The notes: generated by a model from the letters alone, not told the origin. 64,000 nt of DNA from Streptomyces pseudovenezuelae (GCF_029892565.1 NZ_JARXVH010000028.1:1-64000), one strand, 5' to 3'; shown: positions 54,543 through 63,667, counted from the first letter of the stretch. Program-made: numbers and translations.

Positions 54543-55793
54543 CTACTTGATGTGCCGTGCGGGCCGGGTGGCCATGTGCAGCAGGTGCTCCAGGGGCCCG
54601 CGCCTGAAGTGACCGGTCCACACGGTGGCCAGCAGCACGGTGGCCGCGATGAAGGCGAGCAGTGCTGGCAGTCCGGACATCGTCTCGTCCTCGACGGCGG
54701 CCAGGTACCAGACATCGGTCAGGAACCAGAAGGCGACGATGTGCAGGACGTAGGCCGTCAGCGCCATCGTGCCCACCGCCGAGACGGGTGTGGCCAGGCG
54801 AGTGAGGCGTGGCATCCGGTCGGCGACGGTCAGGCACGTGGCGATCACGACGAGGGCGACGCCTGTGTTGCCGAGGACGGAGAGGGTCGTCTGGCTGTGC
54901 GGTGCGGCCACCAGGAGCCAGGCGAGCGGTGTGCCGTTCTCAGGTTCGCCCACCGTGTCGGACCACCAGGCCGACGACGCCGAACCGCCGCCCGTGGCCG
55001 ACGCGATGGTGATGAGCGCGTGCGGGACGAGGCGCAGGGCCAGCCAGGAACCTCCGTAACCGAGGACGGCGAGCAGCCCGCCAGCCAGGGCGAGCCGGGA
55101 CCGGATCCGGGGCCGGGTGAGGTCGAGCCGGGCCACAGCCATGCCCGCGATCAGGAACGGCGCCCAGGTCAGAACCGGATACTCGCCGGTGAACAACAGT
55201 TCTACGACGCCGTCCGCGCCGCCGATCCAGGCCAGGGGGTCCGCCTGGACGACGGTGTCCGCCCACGCGCCCTCCTCGATGGACTTCCGTGCGGCGTACA
55301 GGACTTGAGGCATGACCAGCGCGCCGAAGGCTGCGATCAGCGCGAGCGTCGCGGGGCGCAGCCGGTACAGCGGGAGGACGCTCAGGAAGAGCAGACCGTA
55401 GAAGCTGAGGATCACGTCGACCTCGGTGCCCAGGGCGGTCAGCGCGTAACCGAGCGCCAGCAGAACGACGGCGCGGATCACGATCCTGATCGCCGCCTGC
55501 CGTCCGGCACGGCCGGTCCGGGGCCGGGGACGGCCGGTGATGATAACCAGCGAGAACCCGGCGAGCACGGCGAACAGCGCGGAGGAGCGGCCACGTGCGG
55601 TCTCCAGCAGGAAGCCGACGGGCCCGCCGACCGTGACGTCGGGCCCGACATGGGCGGAGTACATGCCGAGGACAGCGAGCCCGCGGGCAAGGTCGATACC
55701 GATCAGCCGTCCGGTCGTTGGAGCGTCGCAGGGGACCGTCCGCCGCTCGGGTAACGCGGCTGCCGGCGCGGCCGGGGATGCGTCGTGTGTCAT
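54543..55793 (-). CDS. DUF418/HGSNAT-like membrane acyltransferase
   Basis: 416 residues with about 10 transmembrane helices. It starts with a short basic tail, then GRLIGIDLARGLAVLGMYSAHVGPD, the heparan-alpha-glucosaminide acetyltransferase catalytic-type motif (DxARGxA...H). The C-terminal DUF418-like region has TDVWYLAAVEDE, the usual closing helices, and HFRRGPLEHLLHMATRP. The acyl acceptor is unknown. Divergent from the response regulator at 55990, across a long palindrome, so it is a candidate target of that system. Confidence 0.85.
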   Translation of the reverse strand: MTHDASPAAPAAALPERRTVPCDAPTTGRLIGIDLARGLAVLGMYSAHVGPDVTVGGPVGFLLETARGRSSALFAVLAGFSLVIITGRPRPRTGRAGRQAAIRIVIRAVVLLALGYALTALGTEVDVILSFYGLLFLSVLPLYRLRPATLALIAAFGALVMPQVLYAARKSIEEGAWADTVVQADPLAWIGGADGVVELLFTGEYPVLTWAPFLIAGMAVARLDLTRPRIRSRLALAGGLLAVLGYGGSWLALRLVPHALITIASATGGGSASSAWWSDTVGEPENGTPLAWLLVAAPHSQTTLSVLGNTGVALVVIATCLTVADRMPRLTRLATPVSAVGTMALTAYVLHIVAFWFLTDVWYLAAVEDETMSGLPALLAFIAATVLLATVWTGHFRRGPLEHLLHMATRPARHIK

Positions 55794-55848
55794 GCCTTCA
55801 GGGTTCGCGGACCGCGGGGAACAGCACACCCGGCAACTTTCCGAAGCC

Positions 55849-55891
55849 GACCATCCGGTCGGCTGGAACCGCACCGGCCGACCGGATGGTC
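55849..55891. promoter_or_regulatory. 14-bp inverted repeat in divergent promoter
   Basis: GACCATCCGGTCGG (55849-55862) and its exact complement CCGACCGGATGGTC (55878-55891) are 15 bases apart. They lie between the acyltransferase (minus) and response regulator (plus). Confidence 0.65.
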
Positions 55892-55989
55892 CCTGTCGAC
55901 GACTGGCCGGAGCCGAACCGGGTCCCGCAGACGAGAGCCGTTCGGCGTGGTACCCATCGAACGGCAGGCAGTTGAGGAGCGGGGCGCAC

Positions 55990-56658
55990 GTGATCCGTGT
56001 ACTGGTGGTCGACGACGAGGCTCTCGTCCGTACGGGCTTCACGCACATACTCAACGCCGCGGGCGACATCGGGGCCGTGGCGGCGGTTCCCGGAGGTCAA
56101 GCCATCCAGGCCGTACGGGAGTTGAGCCCTGACGTCGTCCTCCTCGACATCCGGATGCCCGACGTGGACGGACTGACCGTCCTGGCCGAGCTCCGCCGCC
56201 TGCCGAACCCACCCGTGGTGGCCATGCTGACGACGTTCGACACCGACGAATACGTCGAGGCGGCGCTGCGCTCCGGCGCCTCCGGTTTCCTCCTCAAGGA
56301 CACCGACCCCGAGCAACTGCCCCATCTGATCCGCACTTTGGCCGAGGGGGGAACCGTACTGTCGTCGCAGGTCACCCGCACGGTGGTGAACGCCTTTCTC
56401 GACCAGGGCGGGCGCGAGCCCTACGCCGTCCGTCTAGTCGCCCGGCTCAGCGGGCGCGAGCGTGCCGTCCTCACGCTGATGGCCGAGGGACTGTCCAACA
56501 CCGACATCGGCGACGGACTGCACCTGAGCACCGGCACCGTCAAAGGCCATGTCAGCGCCGTTTTCGAGAAGTTGCAGGTCGACAACCGCGTGCAGGCAGC
56601 ACTGGTCGCCGAACGCGCGGGTCTGCTCGGGCCGCCCGATCACGGAGCCGACCGATGA
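55990..56658 (+). CDS. NarL/LuxR response regulator
   Basis: 222 residues from GTG 55990. The receiver is intact: VDDEA, VVLLDIRMPDVDG with the phospho-Asp, LTTFDTDEY, LLKDTDP. The LuxR HTH is LSGRERAVLTLMAEGLSNTDIG...GTVKGHVSAVF. GAGG lies 10 bases upstream of the start. Unlike the other pairs in the window, the regulator comes before its kinase, overlapping it by ATGA. It likely acts on its own divergent promoter region. Confidence 0.92.
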   Translation: MIRVLVVDDEALVRTGFTHILNAAGDIGAVAAVPGGQAIQAVRELSPDVVLLDIRMPDVDGLTVLAELRRLPNPPVVAMLTTFDTDEYVEAALRSGASGFLLKDTDPEQLPHLIRTLAEGGTVLSSQVTRTVVNAFLDQGGREPYAVRLVARLSGRERAVLTLMAEGLSNTDIGDGLHLSTGTVKGHVSAVFEKLQVDNRVQAALVAERAGLLGPPDHGADR

Positions 56659-57767
56659 ACCCCCGACGCCCACCCGCCCTGTTGCTGGACGCACTGCTGG
56701 TCTGTGTCGCACTGCTGGACCTGTGGGTGAACGTCGACAGCGAGGACCACCCGGCCACCGCCTACGGTCTCCTCGCCGCCCTGGCCCTCGCCCTGCGCCG
56801 CCACCGGCCGCTGCTCGCCTTCGCGCTCACTCTCCCCAGCGCCCTGGTCGGCGACGCGGTGTTCGCCACAATGGCCACGCTGTACACCCTCTCCTCTCAC
56901 TGCCGCCACCGCGCCCTCCTCGTGGGCTGCGCTCTGGCCTTCGCCGTCTGCGACTTCATGCCCTGGCCGTGGACGTCCCTCGACGTCGACGAACTCGCTG
57001 AGACCTACAGCCTGGTCCACCTCACCTACACCCTCGCGACGGCCGCCGCCCCCGTCTTCCTCGGCCAACTCGTCCAGGCCCGACGTGAGTTGTCGCTCCG
57101 GCTCGCGGAGATCTCCCAGGCCCGCGAGCAGGAGCAACTGCTCAGCGCCCAGGCTGTGCTGGCGAAGGAACGCGCCCAGCTCGCCCGCGAGATGCACGAC
57201 GTCGTCTCCCACCAGGTCAGCCTCATCGCCGTAACCGCCGGCGCGCTCCAGGTCGGCAGCCCGGACGCCGAGGCGAGAGCGGCCGGGGCCACGATCCGCC
57301 GGCTCAGCGTGCAGACACTGGAAGAGCTGCGGCACATGGTGGGCGTCCTGCGCGCCTCCGGCATCCGCCCTACCGAACTCACGCCCCAGCCCTCTCTCGC
57401 AGACCTGCACCAGCTGATCGGGGCCAGCGGCATCGAGACCGAGTTGGAGACCGACCTGCCCGACGGACTCCCGCCCGCTCTCCAGCGTGCCGTCTACCGC
57501 ACGGTTCAGGAGGCACTCACCAATGTCCGCAAACACGCCCCTGGCGCCGGCGCGACCGTCCGCATCCACCACCGCGACGGCGCCCTGCGGACCACCGTCA
57601 CCAATTCCGCCGCCACCCGCCCCGCACTCCCCCTGCCCGGCGCTCACCACGGCCTCGTCGGCCTGCGCCAGCGCGCCGAACTCCTCGGCGGCACCATCAC
57701 CTCCGGCCCGACGACCGACGGCGGCTACCAACTCCGCCTGGAACTGCCGGCCGACGACTCCTCCTGA
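56655..57767 (+). CDS. NarL/DesK-type sensor histidine kinase
   Basis: 370 residues. It has about five transmembrane helices in the first 140 residues, then the HisKA_3 box AREMHDVVSHQVSLIAV, a VYRTVQEALTNVRKH N box, and a final G box HHGLVGLRQRAELLG. Translationally coupled to the preceding regulator. The signal is unknown. A fragment of a different (HATPase_c, OmpR-type) kinase follows. Confidence 0.92.
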   Translation: MNPRRPPALLLDALLVCVALLDLWVNVDSEDHPATAYGLLAALALALRRHRPLLAFALTLPSALVGDAVFATMATLYTLSSHCRHRALLVGCALAFAVCDFMPWPWTSLDVDELAETYSLVHLTYTLATAAAPVFLGQLVQARRELSLRLAEISQAREQEQLLSAQAVLAKERAQLAREMHDVVSHQVSLIAVTAGALQVGSPDAEARAAGATIRRLSVQTLEELRHMVGVLRASGIRPTELTPQPSLADLHQLIGASGIETELETDLPDGLPPALQRAVYRTVQEALTNVRKHAPGAGATVRIHHRDGALRTTVTNSAATRPALPLPGAHHGLVGLRQRAELLGGTITSGPTTDGGYQLRLELPADDSS

Positions 57768-57784
57768 CCTGCGCGGGCCGCTCC

Positions 57785-57988
57785 TCGTGTGCGTCACCGG
57801 TCAACGGCCTGGATTCCCGGCCGAGTTCCTGCCGCGCCTCTTCGACCGCTTCACCCGCGTCGAGAGGAGCCGCCGGCATCCCCCGATCGGGTCTCAGTCG
57901 CGCACCCGTCGCCGTCTCGCACGACGGGAGCGCCCGCGCCGAGAACAGAACGTCAGGCTCCGTCATCACGCTGGACATCGCCTGCTGA
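57785..57988 (+). pseudogene. Histidine kinase (OmpR-type) 3' remnant
   Basis: VTGQRPGFPAEFLPRLFDRFTRVERSRR is a PG-x-P-x-E-x-LP-x-[IL]F[DE]RF kinase signature. After a frameshift, VSHDGSARAENRTSGSVITLDIAC ends at 57988. The phosphotransfer His and N box are absent. Confidence 0.6.
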
Positions 57989-58034
57989 GCGGGGCTGCCT
58001 CCGATGACCGGTCGGCGTCATACGCAAGTCGGGG

Positions 58035-59213
58035 TCATGCCGTTGCGGAGCGGCGGTGGACGAGGCCAACCGCCGCTGCGGCGGCGAGCAGCACCGCGAG
58101 CGCTGCGTAGCCGTGGGTGAGGGTGGTGAGCGTGGCAACTCCCGCGACCAGAAGCGGGCCACCTGCGTCACCGAGTTCACGTCCCAGTTCAGCGGCGCCC
58201 ATCGTCTGGCCCAGGCGCTCGGCGGGAGTGGAGGCGGCGAGAGCCGCGAAGCCGAGCGGCGTGATCAGACCGGTGCCTATGCCGATCAAGGCCGCGCCGG
58301 TCAAGACGCCGGCCAGCCCCGGGGACATGGCACAGACAAAACCAGCGGCGGCGGTCAGCAGGCCAGCGGTGATGCCCATGCGGGTGGTGAGGCGTCCGTC
58401 GTCCAACGCCTGCCCCGCTCGCGGCTGCACGAGCGCGGCGCACGCGGCAAGCACCGACACCGCCGCGCCGGTGGCCACCGTGCCCAGCCCGGCCGCCAGG
58501 CCGGAGACGGGCAGGAAACCCACGCCGACGGACAGAGCGGCGGTAGCGGCGGCCAGGGCACCGGTGGGGCCGAGGAAGGCCGGATCGGCGAGGCGCCGGG
58601 CAAGGTCGAGCACGGTCTGCCGGATCTTGGGCAGCGGAGGAAGAGCAGGGACGGCGAGTGCGGCCCAGGCGGCAACCACCGCGCCCAGCACGGCCAGTAC
58701 GACGAACAGCAGCCGCAGGCCGCCGGCCCACACCAGGACGCCGCCGAGCAGCGGGCCGAGGGTGTAGCCGATGGACTTGTAGAAGCCGTAACTACCGAAC
58801 GCCCGACCGTGCTTGGCGGCCGGGTTGAGACGGGCGACCAGGGCGGAGGCCGACGGGGAGAAGGCGGAGGCCGCGGCGCCCTGGCCCAGGCGGGCCGCCC
58901 ACAGCCAGCCGGGGCTGTCCGCGATGGCGTACACCGCGGACGCGGCGGCGAAGGCGACGAGCCCGCCGAGGAGCACCGGGCGGGCGCCGACGCGGTCGGC
59001 GAGCGTGCCGAAGACCGGCTTGAGCAGGACCTCGGCCCCGTCGTACAACGCGAGCAGGCCGCCGAGCACCAGGAGGGAGGTGACCGTATCGCCGGAGTAG
59101 CCGCCGAGGTTGGCGGCGATGCCGTGCGCGCCGAACGCGGTGGTGAACCCGGCCGCGTACAGGGGCCACATCTGCCGGGCGGGCGCCGCCTGGGAAACCA
59201 CCGGCGTAGTCAT
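58035..59213 (-). CDS. MFS transporter, ChrB-associated
   Basis: 392 residues with about 12 transmembrane helices. MFS motif A appears as FGTLADRVGARPVLLGG, and RLGQGAAASAFSPSASALVARL marks helix 4. The ATG at 59213 overlaps the stop of the ChrB-like gene (ATGA). As a ChrB regulator-like protein usually accompanies a chromate exporter, this carrier may export chromate or a related oxyanion, but it is not a ChrA family protein. Confidence 0.85.
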   Translation of the reverse strand: MTTPVVSQAAPARQMWPLYAAGFTTAFGAHGIAANLGGYSGDTVTSLLVLGGLLALYDGAEVLLKPVFGTLADRVGARPVLLGGLVAFAAASAVYAIADSPGWLWAARLGQGAAASAFSPSASALVARLNPAAKHGRAFGSYGFYKSIGYTLGPLLGGVLVWAGGLRLLFVVLAVLGAVVAAWAALAVPALPPLPKIRQTVLDLARRLADPAFLGPTGALAAATAALSVGVGFLPVSGLAAGLGTVATGAAVSVLAACAALVQPRAGQALDDGRLTTRMGITAGLLTAAAGFVCAMSPGLAGVLTGAALIGIGTGLITPLGFAALAASTPAERLGQTMGAAELGRELGDAGGPLLVAGVATLTTLTHGYAALAVLLAAAAAVGLVHRRSATA

Positions 59214-59782
59214 CGACCCTGCTCCGGGACCTCGTGCAGGGCACGGAAGACCCGCTCTGCATAGTCCTCGCAGACGGTGGTGCACCGCTTGAGGCGCTCA
59301 CCGGCCTCGGCCGCCTCCAGGGCACCGAACACATCCCGGGCAGTGAGGTCGCGGTGCCAGCGACGCAGTCGTTCCAGTGACTGTTCCTCTTCTTCCAGCT
59401 CCGCCAGGGTGAACTTGGCGATGCGGATCTCCTTGGCGATCTCCGCCTCGAACTTGCCGCAGTCGGCCAGGAATTCCGTCCAGTCCTCCGACCGTGCGGC
59501 GGTGAACATGGCCTGGAATCGGGCAGCGTCCTCAGGACCGCGCCCCGATGCGTTCAGCGTCACCGCCTGGCCGCCGGACTGCTCGGTGAGTCCGATCGCA
59601 CGGGCGATGCCGTCCCCGAAGACGGGCACGTCGGGTACGGCCCAGATGCCCTGGCCGAGCGAGAGCGCGCCGATCCTGCGCAGCTCTCGCCAGACTGCGA
59701 CCCGGTGGCGTGAGGGCTCCGCGGGAAGCTTGATCACGAGGATGAGCCAGCGGCTTCCAGATTCCCTGTTCGCTTTCGTCAC
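59210..59782 (-). CDS. chrB: ChrB-type chromate resistance protein
   Basis: 190 residues matching the ChrB N-terminal domain: SRWLILVIKLPAEPSRHRVAVWRELRRIGALSLGQGIWAVPD, and a helical C-terminal half with EIRIAKFTLAELEEEEQSLERLRRWHRDL. In known systems ChrB senses chromate or promotes its export; the catalytic chromate-resistance_exported domain is not evident here. Coupled to the following MFS gene. Confidence 0.75.
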   Translation of the reverse strand: MTKANRESGSRWLILVIKLPAEPSRHRVAVWRELRRIGALSLGQGIWAVPDVPVFGDGIARAIGLTEQSGGQAVTLNASGRGPEDAARFQAMFTAARSEDWTEFLADCGKFEAEIAKEIRIAKFTLAELEEEEQSLERLRRWHRDLTARDVFGALEAAEAGERLKRCTTVCEDYAERVFRALHEVPEQGR

Positions 59783-59958
59783 GCCGTGGAATGTAGCAGG
59801 CGTTACATCCAGTCGGCATCGTGTGAAAGCAGGTCAAGTGTTGACCACCCTCGCGGCCAGCAGACCCAGAGGCCCCACCCCGACGACGACCTCGGCAGCT
59901 ACCGCGCACCGGTGTCCAGCGCGCGCACTGGCAGCACACCTATGCCGCCTACCCCGGG

Positions 59959-60549
59959 ATGTACGGCGAGGAGCCGTCCGAGCCCGCAGTCCACGCATCT
60001 GAGGTCTTCCGCGCCACCGGGGCCCGGGATGTTCTCGAACTCGGCGCCGGCCACGGCCGCGACGCCCTGTACCTCGCGGCCCAGGGCTTCAACGTTCAGG
60101 CCACCGGCTTCTCCGCGACCGGACTCGACGAGCTGCGCCACGCCGCCCGTGCCCGAGGGCTGGACAGCTGCGTGACCACGGCCGTGCACGACGTCCGGGA
60201 AGCCCTGCCGCTGCCGGACGCATCCGTCGACGCGGTCTTCGCACACATGCTGCTGTGCAGGGCGCTGTCCACCAAGGAGATTCACGCCCTGGTCGGCGAG
60301 GTCGCCCGGGTGCTGCGGCCCGGCGGCACCTTCGTCTATACCGTCCGCCACACCGGCGACGCCCACTACGGCACCGGCACCGCCCGCGGGGACAACATCT
60401 TCGAACACGGCGGCTTGGCCGTGCACTTCTTCGACCACCCGCTAGTCGACGCCCTCGCCGACGGCTGGCACCTGAACCAGGTCCACGCCTTCGAGGAGGG
60501 CGAACTGCCCCGCCGGCTGTGGCGCGTCACCCAGCGCCGGCCGCACTGA
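59959..60549 (+). CDS. Class I SAM-dependent methyltransferase
   Basis: 196 residues with motif I VLELGAGHGRDALYLAAQG, VDAVFAHMLLCRAL, and LRPGGTFVYTVRHTGDAHYG. Homology-like sequence (AHWQHTYAAYPG) extends upstream of the ATG at 59959 without a start codon, so the annotated start may be late. The position between chrB and arsM hints at a metalloid or thiol methyl transfer role, but there is no direct evidence. Confidence 0.78.
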   Translation: MYGEEPSEPAVHASEVFRATGARDVLELGAGHGRDALYLAAQGFNVQATGFSATGLDELRHAARARGLDSCVTTAVHDVREALPLPDASVDAVFAHMLLCRALSTKEIHALVGEVARVLRPGGTFVYTVRHTGDAHYGTGTARGDNIFEHGGLAVHFFDHPLVDALADGWHLNQVHAFEEGELPRRLWRVTQRRPH

Positions 60550-60676
60550 CCCGACCCTCATGACCGGCGGTGTCGCCATGGTGCCGCGGTCAGGTGCCGA
60601 AGGGCGGCACCCGCTGCACAGCAAGGCCCTCGCGCACAGCTGGTACCAGGTACGTTTTCGAAGTCCGCGGTATTCG

Positions 60677-60716
60677 TACGTGAGCAGGACCTCAGGGGCG
60701 AGGTCCTGCTCACGTA
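60677..60716. terminator. Bidirectional hairpin terminator
   Basis: Perfect 17-bp stem TACGTGAGCAGGACCTC / GAGGTCCTGCTCACGTA with a 6-base loop, between the convergent methyltransferase and arsM genes. Confidence 0.85.
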
Positions 60717-60724
60717 GGCTCAGC

Positions 60725-61618
60725 TCAGTCCTGGCAGCCGCAGCCCGAGGCGGCCTTGGCCTCGGTGACGGTCAGGGCGGGATCGGCGGCGGTTTCGACG
60801 GAGGTGCAGCAGGAGTTGACGCCGCAGCAGGCGTCGGCGGACTGGGTCACCTCGGTCTGGGTCTCGGTGGCCAGCGGCTTGGTGGCGCGGACGATCGCGG
60901 AGTGCATTCCGTCGGCGACCGGGTGGGTTGGGGTGATCTCGATGTTGGTGAACCCTGCGGCTTCGAGGCCGGTGCGGTATTCGGCGAAGGAGAGCGCGCC
61001 TGCGATGCAGCCGACGTAGTCACCGCGCTCGGCCCGCTGCCCGGAGGTGAGGGCGTCGTCGGCGACGACGTCGGAGACGCCCATGCGGCCGCCGGGCTTG
61101 AGGACGCGGAAGGTCTCGGCGAACACGGCGGGCTTGTCGGTGGAAAGGTTGATCACGCAGTTGGAGATCACGACGTCGATGGTGTTCGCGGGGAGCGGGA
61201 CGGCTTCGATGGCGCCCTTGAGGAACTCCACGTTGGTGGCGCCCGCCTTCTCCGCGTTGGCCAGGGCCAGGGCGAGCATCTCCTCGGTCATGTCCAGCCC
61301 GTACGCCTTCCCTGTGGGCCCGACGCGGCGGGCGGAGAGCAGGACGTCGATGCCGCCGCCGGAGCCGAGGTCGAGGACGCGCTCGCCCTCGCGCAGTTCG
61401 GCCACCGCGGTGGGGTTGCCGCAGCCGAGGGAGGCGGCCACGGCCTCGGCGGGCAGGGTGTCGCGCTCGTCGGCGGCGTAGAGGGTGGAGCCGAAGTTCT
61501 CGTCGACCTCGACCGGCTGGGGCCCGCAACAGGCGGTACCGCCCTCGGTGACCTTCACGGCCGCCGCCGCGTACCGCTGCCGGACGGTCTCGCGCAGGTC
61601 GGTGGACTGCTCGCTCAT
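60725..61618 (-). CDS. arsM: Arsenite methyltransferase ArsM
   Basis: 297 residues. It methylates As(III) with SAM. Class I motif VLDLGSGGGIDVLLSARRVGPTGKAYGLD. The conserved Cys residues are C67 (SLGCGNP), one in VVISNCVINLS and one in DYVGCIAGALS, the three-thiol As(III) site. Extra Cys pairs are at C30-C31 and in the tail (CCGVNSCC, GCGCQD), which may bind metalloid. Divergent from arsR, with a nested palindrome between. Confidence 0.95.
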   Translation of the reverse strand: MSEQSTDLRETVRQRYAAAAVKVTEGGTACCGPQPVEVDENFGSTLYAADERDTLPAEAVAASLGCGNPTAVAELREGERVLDLGSGGGIDVLLSARRVGPTGKAYGLDMTEEMLALALANAEKAGATNVEFLKGAIEAVPLPANTIDVVISNCVINLSTDKPAVFAETFRVLKPGGRMGVSDVVADDALTSGQRAERGDYVGCIAGALSFAEYRTGLEAAGFTNIEITPTHPVADGMHSAIVRATKPLATETQTEVTQSADACCGVNSCCTSVETAADPALTVTEAKAASGCGCQD

Positions 61619-61667
61619 GACTCACTCCCAGGTGACGGGCCACGGCGTGCGCCCGGAACGGCCTGTA

Positions 61668-61714
61668 TTGACGTTCATTGATTCAACCTTGCGCCTTGAA
61701 TCGAAAAACGTCAA
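61668..61714. promoter_or_regulatory. Nested palindromic ars operator
   Basis: TTGACGTT-N4-GATTCAA-N9-TTGAATC-N4-AACGTCAA: two pairs of perfect arms, symmetric over 47 bp, centred between arsM and arsR (61668-61714). Both divergent promoters must overlap it. AGAGGC at 61717-61722 would be the arsR ribosome site. Confidence 0.85.
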
Positions 61715-61723
61715 CATAGAGGC

Positions 61724-62098
61724 ATGTCGAAACAAGAGCTTGAGGTGATCGGCCAGGACGCCACCTGCTGCCCGGGCCTGGCCGCTGCGCCGCTGGACGA
61801 GGACCGGGCGGCCGACCTGGCGAAGGTGTTCAAGGCCCTGGGTGACCCGGTGCGTCTGCGCCTGATGTCGATGATCGCCTCGCGCGGGCAGGGCGGGGAG
61901 GTTTGCGTGTGCGAGCTGACCCCTGCCTTCGACCTGTCCCAGCCGACGATCTCCCACCACCTCAAGCTCCTGCGCCAGGCCGGCCTCATCGACTGCGAGC
62001 GCCGCGGCACCTGGGTCTACTACTGGGTGCTGCCCGGCGTCCTGGACAAGCTCGCTGCGTTCCTGAGCACTCCGCAGCCCGCCGGAGTCACCGCGTGA
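61724..62098 (+). CDS. arsR: ArsR-family arsenic-responsive repressor
   Basis: 124 residues: winged helix ALGDPVRLRLMSMIASRG, SQPTISHHLKLLRQAGLIDCERRG. Candidate As(III) ligands are C15-C16 near the N-terminus and C61/C63 in EVCVCEL, similar in form to the C15/C16/C55 site of corynebacterial ArsR1. Overlaps the aquaglyceroporin gene by GTGA. It should repress both arsM and arsR-aqp-arsC. Confidence 0.94.
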   Translation: MSKQELEVIGQDATCCPGLAAAPLDEDRAADLAKVFKALGDPVRLRLMSMIASRGQGGEVCVCELTPAFDLSQPTISHHLKLLRQAGLIDCERRGTWVYYWVLPGVLDKLAAFLSTPQPAGVTA

Positions 62099-62832
62099 AC
62101 ACCTCCCTGGGCCGTCGCGTCGCCGCCGAGGCGATCGGCACCGGACTGCTGGTGGCCGTGGTGGTCGGCTCCGGCATCCAGGCCAGCGAGCTGTCGCACG
62201 ACGTCGGCGTGCAGCTCCTCGCCAACTCCCTCGCCACCGTCTTCGGCCTGGGTGTCCTCATCCTGCTACTCGGGCCGGTCTCCGGCGCGCACTTCAACCC
62301 GGCCGTCACCCTGGCTGCCTGGTTCGGCGGTCGCCGCACTCCGGAAGGCTTCCCCCTGCGAGACGTCGCCGCGTACGTGCCCGCCCAGATCGCGGGCGCG
62401 ATCGGCGGGGCGATCCTGGCCGACGCGATGTTCGCCAGGCCACTCGCGAACTTCTCCACCCACGACCGGTCCGCCAGTCACCTGTGGCTGGGCGAGGTCG
62501 TCGCCACGGCGGGACTGATCCTGCTGATCTTCGGCCTGACCCGGGTCGGCCGCGCCGCGCTCGCTCCGGCCGCGGTGGCCTCCTATATCGGGGCCGCCTA
62601 CTGGTTCACCTCCTCCACGTCCTTCGCGAACCCCGCGGTGACCATCGGCCGGGCCTTCACTGACACCTTCGCCGGTATCGCACCCGCCTCCGTCGCCCCG
62701 TTCATTGCCGCCCAGCTGCTCGGCACCGCGCTCGGCCTCGCTGTCGTGACCGCGGTCTACGCCCCGAACGTTGCCTCGGCACGACGCGCGATCGACGTCC
62801 CGAGCAGCGAACCTGAGCCGGCCTCGTCCTGA
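62095..62832 (+). CDS. MIP-family aquaglyceroporin (AqpS-like)
   Basis: 245 residues with six hydrophobic helices and both pore half-helices: GAHFNPAVTLA (NPA 1) and TSFANPAVTIGR (NPA 2). Start GTG 62095 overlaps the arsR stop. In ars operons such channels export arsenite after reduction of arsenate by ArsC, replacing ArsB/Acr3; none of those is seen here. Confidence 0.92.
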   Translation: MNTSLGRRVAAEAIGTGLLVAVVVGSGIQASELSHDVGVQLLANSLATVFGLGVLILLLGPVSGAHFNPAVTLAAWFGGRRTPEGFPLRDVAAYVPAQIAGAIGGAILADAMFARPLANFSTHDRSASHLWLGEVVATAGLILLIFGLTRVGRAALAPAAVASYIGAAYWFTSSTSFANPAVTIGRAFTDTFAGIAPASVAPFIAAQLLGTALGLAVVTAVYAPNVASARRAIDVPSSEPEPASS

Positions 62833-62857
62833 CCAACTCCTGAGAGAGACACCCGCC

Positions 62858-63280
62858 ATGAGCACTCCCACCCCGCGTCCGTCGGTCCTGTTCGTCTGTG
62901 TCCACAACGCCGGCCGCTCCCAGATGGGCGCCGCCTTCCTCACCCATCTCGCCGGCGACCGGGTCGAGGTCCGCTCGGCCGGCTCCGCGCCCGCCGACGC
63001 CGTCAACCCGGCAGTCGTAGAGGCGATGAAGGAGATCGGTATCGACATCTCCGCCGAGACGCCGAAGGTTCTCTCCGTGGAGGCGGTGCGGTCCTCGGAC
63101 GTGGTGATCACCATGGGGTGTGGCGACGCCTGCCCCGTCTTCCCCGGTAAGCGGTACCTGGACTGGCAGCTGGACGACCCGGCCGGCCAGGGCGTCGAGG
63201 CCGTCCGGCCGATCCGTGACGCTGTCGAACAGCGGGTGCGCGGCCTGCTTGGCGAGCTGGGGATTGCGGTCCCAGCGTGA
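62858..63280 (+). CDS. arsC: Arsenate reductase (LMW-phosphatase/mycothiol type)
   Basis: 140 residues: P-loop VCVHNAGRSQM with nucleophile C14, then GCGDACPVFPGKRYLDWQLDDPAGQ with two further Cys and the DP motif. It belongs to the low-molecular-weight phosphatase class; actinobacterial members use mycothiol. GAGAGAGA precedes the ATG. Last gene of arsR-aqp-arsC. Confidence 0.94.
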   Translation: MSTPTPRPSVLFVCVHNAGRSQMGAAFLTHLAGDRVEVRSAGSAPADAVNPAVVEAMKEIGIDISAETPKVLSVEAVRSSDVVITMGCGDACPVFPGKRYLDWQLDDPAGQGVEAVRPIRDAVEQRVRGLLGELGIAVPA

Positions 63281-63298
63281 TCACGGCGCGGGGCGCGG

Positions 63299-63650
63299 TC
63301 AGGTGCGACTGGCCAGGTAGGCGTTCCAGCCGCGGCCGGCGCGCCGTGTCCACTGCAGGGCACTGGAGGGCGGATTGCGCAGGGCGACGACCGGGAGGTC
63401 GTAGCGCCGCAGTTTGGCGGTGAGGCAGTGGGCAGTAACGGGCTGGTCGGCGAGTTGGCCGGGAAACAGCCAGGATGGCCCGGGGCGACTGCTGCTGCGG
63501 GCGATGGCCGAGGCGGTCACGGCATGCTCGGCTTGCTGGGCCAAGAGCTGGAATACCGCCGGTGGGAGGGCTGCGGGGTCGGATCCGAGCAGGGTGGTGG
63601 GCTGCTTGCCGCCGGTGAGGCGATCGGCGGTGGGTTCGGTGATCCGCTGG
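63299..63650 (-). pseudogene. Phage-integrase-like recombinase 3' remnant
   Basis: Minus frame: ALPPAVFQLLAQQAEHAVTAS, PSWLFPGQLADQPVTAHCLTAKLRRYDLP, and ALRNPPSSALQW...GRGWNAYLASR to a stop at 63299. The SxWLFPG...Q.P block and the ending resemble the C-terminal part of actinomycete site-specific recombinases. The catalytic Arg/Tyr region is not complete. A shift near 63390 is likely. Confidence 0.5.
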
Positions 63651-63667
63651 CCGCTGATGCCGTAGAG

